Below are positions 61,558-64,000 of a DNA stretch of 64,000 nt, in pieces (positions within the stretch are counted from its first letter, which is position 1; each line of letters begins with the position of its first letter). The stretch is taken from positions 151,027,889-151,091,888 of the forward strand of contig CANTUZ010000002.1 of NCBI GenBank assembly GCA_947846985.1, in the 5' to 3' direction. Under the pieces are notes generated by a model. That model saw only the letters and a program-made list of their open reading frames with translations. It searched no databases and had not been told where the DNA came from. The translations under genes and the position numbers were made by a program. The DNA comes from Fratercula arctica. Lineage: Eukaryota > Chordata > Aves > Charadriiformes > Alcidae.

Positions 61558-62155
61558 ACTGTTTAAAAAAAGGGAAACGTTTGATGTGCATCTGTGTTTG
61601 GCCTTTTGTCCAGGTGCCTGACCTGGCGTGGAAGATGTTTACAGGCTCTTATATTAAAGGAGAAAAAAAATGTACATGACCAGTTGACACAAACCTAATT
61701 ATCTTGCATGCCAGAAACTTAGTATGTTAGTGGGTTGGTGGTAGATGATGATGGAAGGTCACTTGTAGATCTTTCTCTGGAGTACTGTTCCGTACGCTAT
61801 TCACGCTGTATCTAAAACCCGCATCCGGCTACTCAGGCTGTGGAGAACCATTCGGAAAAGTTACTGTTTTGTTATCCATGTGTTTCCAGTTGATTACGGT
61901 CCGTTACTTTTGGATGACTTGCTTTACCAGCAGAGTAACCTGCGGAAATTCACCACAGAGCGAGGCATAATCAGGTTCCCTTGACGCCAGCTATTACCCT
62001 TTCGCAAAGAAGTCTCATGTTAATGGAGTATTTTTTTTTAACCCACATTATATAAATACACCAGAATGTTCCGTGGGAGCACACTGATAATTTATTGTGA
62101 ACCTCTTTCATTTCTGTTTTGTATGCAAATAAAAGTGGCAAGCTTTTATACGTTA
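61558..62155 (+). other. COL14A1: COL14A1 3'UTR
   Basis: About 0.6 kb from the stop to the distal poly(A) signal. No repeats. The end point is inferred from the signal position. Confidence 0.8.
62128..62133 (+). terminator. COL14A1: Distal poly(A) signal of COL14A1
   Basis: AATAAA in 'gcaaataaaagtggcaag', followed 20-40 bases later by a T/GT-rich stretch (tgctgtacttggttgattt). Good position for the long-NC1 transcript. Confidence 0.8.
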
Positions 62156-62265
62156 ATGCTGTACTTGGTTGATTTTTAACTTAGAACAATTGTATAGATC
62201 TTTGGGGGAGAGAATGTAAAGAGAAGAAAATACATTTTCCTTTTTCAACACTTTTGGGCAACAGT

Positions 62266-62271
62266 TTTATT
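62266..62271 (-). terminator. Possible minus-strand poly(A) signal of a convergent gene
   Basis: Plus-strand TTTATT (minus-strand AATAAA) about 130 bases past the COL14A1 distal signal. In vertebrates the gene after COL14A1 is the convergent MRPL13 (from memory), so this could be its 3' end. No MRPL13 coding sequence was recognised in the remaining 1.7 kb, and a single hexamer is weak evidence. Confidence 0.3.
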
Positions 62272-63191
62272 TGAAAGGATATGGGTGCTTAGTATAAACA
62301 GCATTTAGCCTTATTTTTAAAATTGTAGATGAAGAAGTGGAGAGAGTGAGCTGGGAGATGAGGTGGCCGTACCAGCAATGGATGTGAGATTTTGTACATT
62401 GACCTGCCAAAGTCAGCGAGTGGCAGGAGCAGGCGCAAAGGCAACTTGCATCAGAGGAAGGAAAAACCCCAACCCAACACTGTTTGAGGAGCACAAAGCA
62501 ATTCCTGATGCTAAAACAAACCAGGGAGATGATTACAAAGTGGCTCAATAAACAGTTTTGAATAGCACTGTGGAGACCAAACATCAAAGCAGGATTTTAA
62601 AGTAGAAGCTCAAAAATGTCCATTTACTTAAGCTGAAGGCATAGATTTGGAACACTTTTAATCCAGCCCTATAAAGACACGGAGAGCGAGCGACCTGTGT
62701 CCTGCTCGCCCCAACTGGGTGGGTGCATCGGGGCTCGGTAAGGAAAGACCTGTGGGCTTTTGCTTCTGTCGGCTTTTGCTTCCAGCCACGGCCAGGCACT
62801 CCCCGGGAAGACAAACCGGTACCTTTACTGCGTAAGCTCCAATTCTCTGCCCTAGAACTCAGCCTCGTTAGTAACACAAACCATTTATAGCCGTGACGGA
62901 CACCCACAGCTGTGTCTAACCCAGGGCAGTGTCTGGCTCGATGGCTGTGGCGCTTCCTGGGCTGTTTCTATTCATAATTAATTTGCACCCTAGGCTGGTC
63001 ATGAAGCCTCGCTGTATCCAACTCTCAATTCCTGTGGGACCAGAAATAGGGATAGGGCAGCCCCAGGGCTGTAGGGAAGACGGCGTAGACAGACATAGTC
63101 AAACTCTTCAAAATAAGGCAATTGGCATTATTTGCCGCATATTTGAAACGGATGGGAACAGCCTGACCAAATCCCTGAGTGTGCCTGTGCT

Positions 63192-63202
63192 GGGGGGGGG
63201 GG
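63192..63202 (+). repeat. G11 homopolymer
   Basis: Run of 11 G bases in otherwise unannotated downstream sequence. Prone to length variation and sequencing error. Confidence 0.85.
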
Positions 63203-64000
63203 CTGGTGTCACCTTCGCTGTCCCCCTTCCAGCCCCTGGGGACATGTACCCAACCGGCTGCCAGCACACCCATCTTCCCCTCACGCTGTACGGGACGGAC
63301 GTGCATGAATGGGAGAGTACTTGGGGGTAATCAAGTAGGCATACTCATTACAATTTTATAATTTAATTTATATACCAGAGCACAAACTTTAATTGCAGTA
63401 GTTAATTTGCTTTATGTTTATAATGGCATTTGCGGGCAGGCTGCGAACCGGAATGCTTCGTGTGTCCTCGGTCACCTGCGCACTTGCTGGGTATGCCTCG
63501 GGAATAAAAAGTAACAACTGGTGGGCACTACCAAGTTATAAAAACATTATTCAGGATTTGTATGTTCACCAAAAAAAGTAAGACACAGATGCATAGAGTC
63601 AACATTTTCTCCCAAATTCAGTCTCTAAACGATCAGGAGCGTCTCGTATTTTTCCAGACTGCCTGAGAAACTGAAGTTGCTGACCGTGAAGTATTTAGCA
63701 CATGATGAACAGCTGATGGCACCCAGATCTTACCAATAAAGTTTAGGTACCTTGTCCTTACACAAAAAAGGAGCATTTACTTTAACCTATTGCTTTTAAA
63801 AATATGTTTACTAGTTAACTAAACGTGGTTTCTGACTTGGAAATGAATCCTGCACACTCACTGGACAGGAACATTTCCTGGGATAAGCCCATCTGAATGC
63901 CAAAGACGTGCCCAATACCGAATTCTTATTTCATATAATGAAACGCTATTATAAATAAAACAATGCTTTTCTTCCTCTATGATGCTTGTATAAAATGGTT

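Larger units (their letters stand above)
62156..64000. other. Downstream region without recognised gene
   Basis: 1.8 kb. Open frames on both strands are short and unrecognised. Further plus-strand AATAAA hexamers occur at 62547, 63503, 63735 and 63954, and a minus-strand one at 62266. An 11-G run lies at 63192-63202. Nothing here can be assigned to a gene. Confidence 0.6.

Noticed and set aside
62267..62587. Minus-strand open frame considered as MRPL13 coding sequence
   Set aside because: The translation does not resemble the mitochondrial ribosomal protein L13 C-terminus, and codon use looks random.
1..64000. CRISPR arrays, operons, prokaryotic promoters, tRNA or rRNA genes
   Set aside because: The window is vertebrate genomic DNA with spliced exons. 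No direct-repeat arrays with spacers and no tRNA/rRNA-like sequence were seen.

Overview
The window comes from a bird, or at least a sauropsid. All the interspersed repeats I recognise are CR1 LINE copies, in both orientations, with the usual short 3' repeats (ATTCTRTG type); there are no Alu, L1 or B-type SINEs. Nearly the whole window, from the left edge to about 62.15 kb, is the 3' half of one plus-strand gene: COL14A1, the alpha-1 chain of FACIT collagen XIV (undulin). I placed 28 coding exons with AG/GT borders. The phases add up without a break: after a split first codon there are 3174 nt, or 1058 codons including the stop. The order of domains matches collagen XIV.

Layout of the encoded protein. 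Exons e1-e4 (0.1-4.5 kb) encode the last two fibronectin type III domains. Exon e5 encodes a short Pro/Thr linker. Exons e6-e9 (8.2-13.1 kb) encode the second von Willebrand factor A domain, with a complete MIDAS. Exon e10 is a 39-nt linker exon. Exons e11-e15 (14.8-24.7 kb) encode the thrombospondin-N/laminin-G-like domain. Exons e16-e23 (25.0-48.0 kb) encode the COL2 triple helix, many of them 54 nt or another multiple of 9. Exons e24-e25 encode the NC2 trimerisation segment and the start of COL1. Exons e26-e27 complete COL1 up to the FACIT cysteine pair CxxxxC. Exon e28 (61.2-62.15 kb) encodes a long NC1 tail, acidic and proline-rich and then strongly basic, followed by the 3'UTR.

The most interesting signal is between e27 and e28. 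A second terminal exon at about 60.67-61.1 kb would splice in frame to e27, add a 12-residue tail containing IPYNGYP, stop, and use its own AATAAA at 61070. This resembles the short NC1 form of the paralogue collagen XII. The locus therefore appears able to make long-NC1 and short-NC1 collagen XIV by choice of last exon.

The introns carry most of the repeats. Intron 20 (12.7 kb) is a CR1 cluster: an antisense copy with an uninterrupted 847-residue endonuclease/reverse-transcriptase ORF, two same-sense copies that are nearly identical in their 5' parts (one looks chimeric), two further antisense copies, and a roughly 170-bp non-CR1 segment that also occurs 30 kb away in intron 8. Intron 25 (9.5 kb) holds two more CR1 pieces. 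Past 62.15 kb I recognise no gene. A minus-strand AATAAA at 62266 hints at a convergent neighbour, which in other vertebrates would be MRPL13, but no MRPL13 coding sequence could be recognised.
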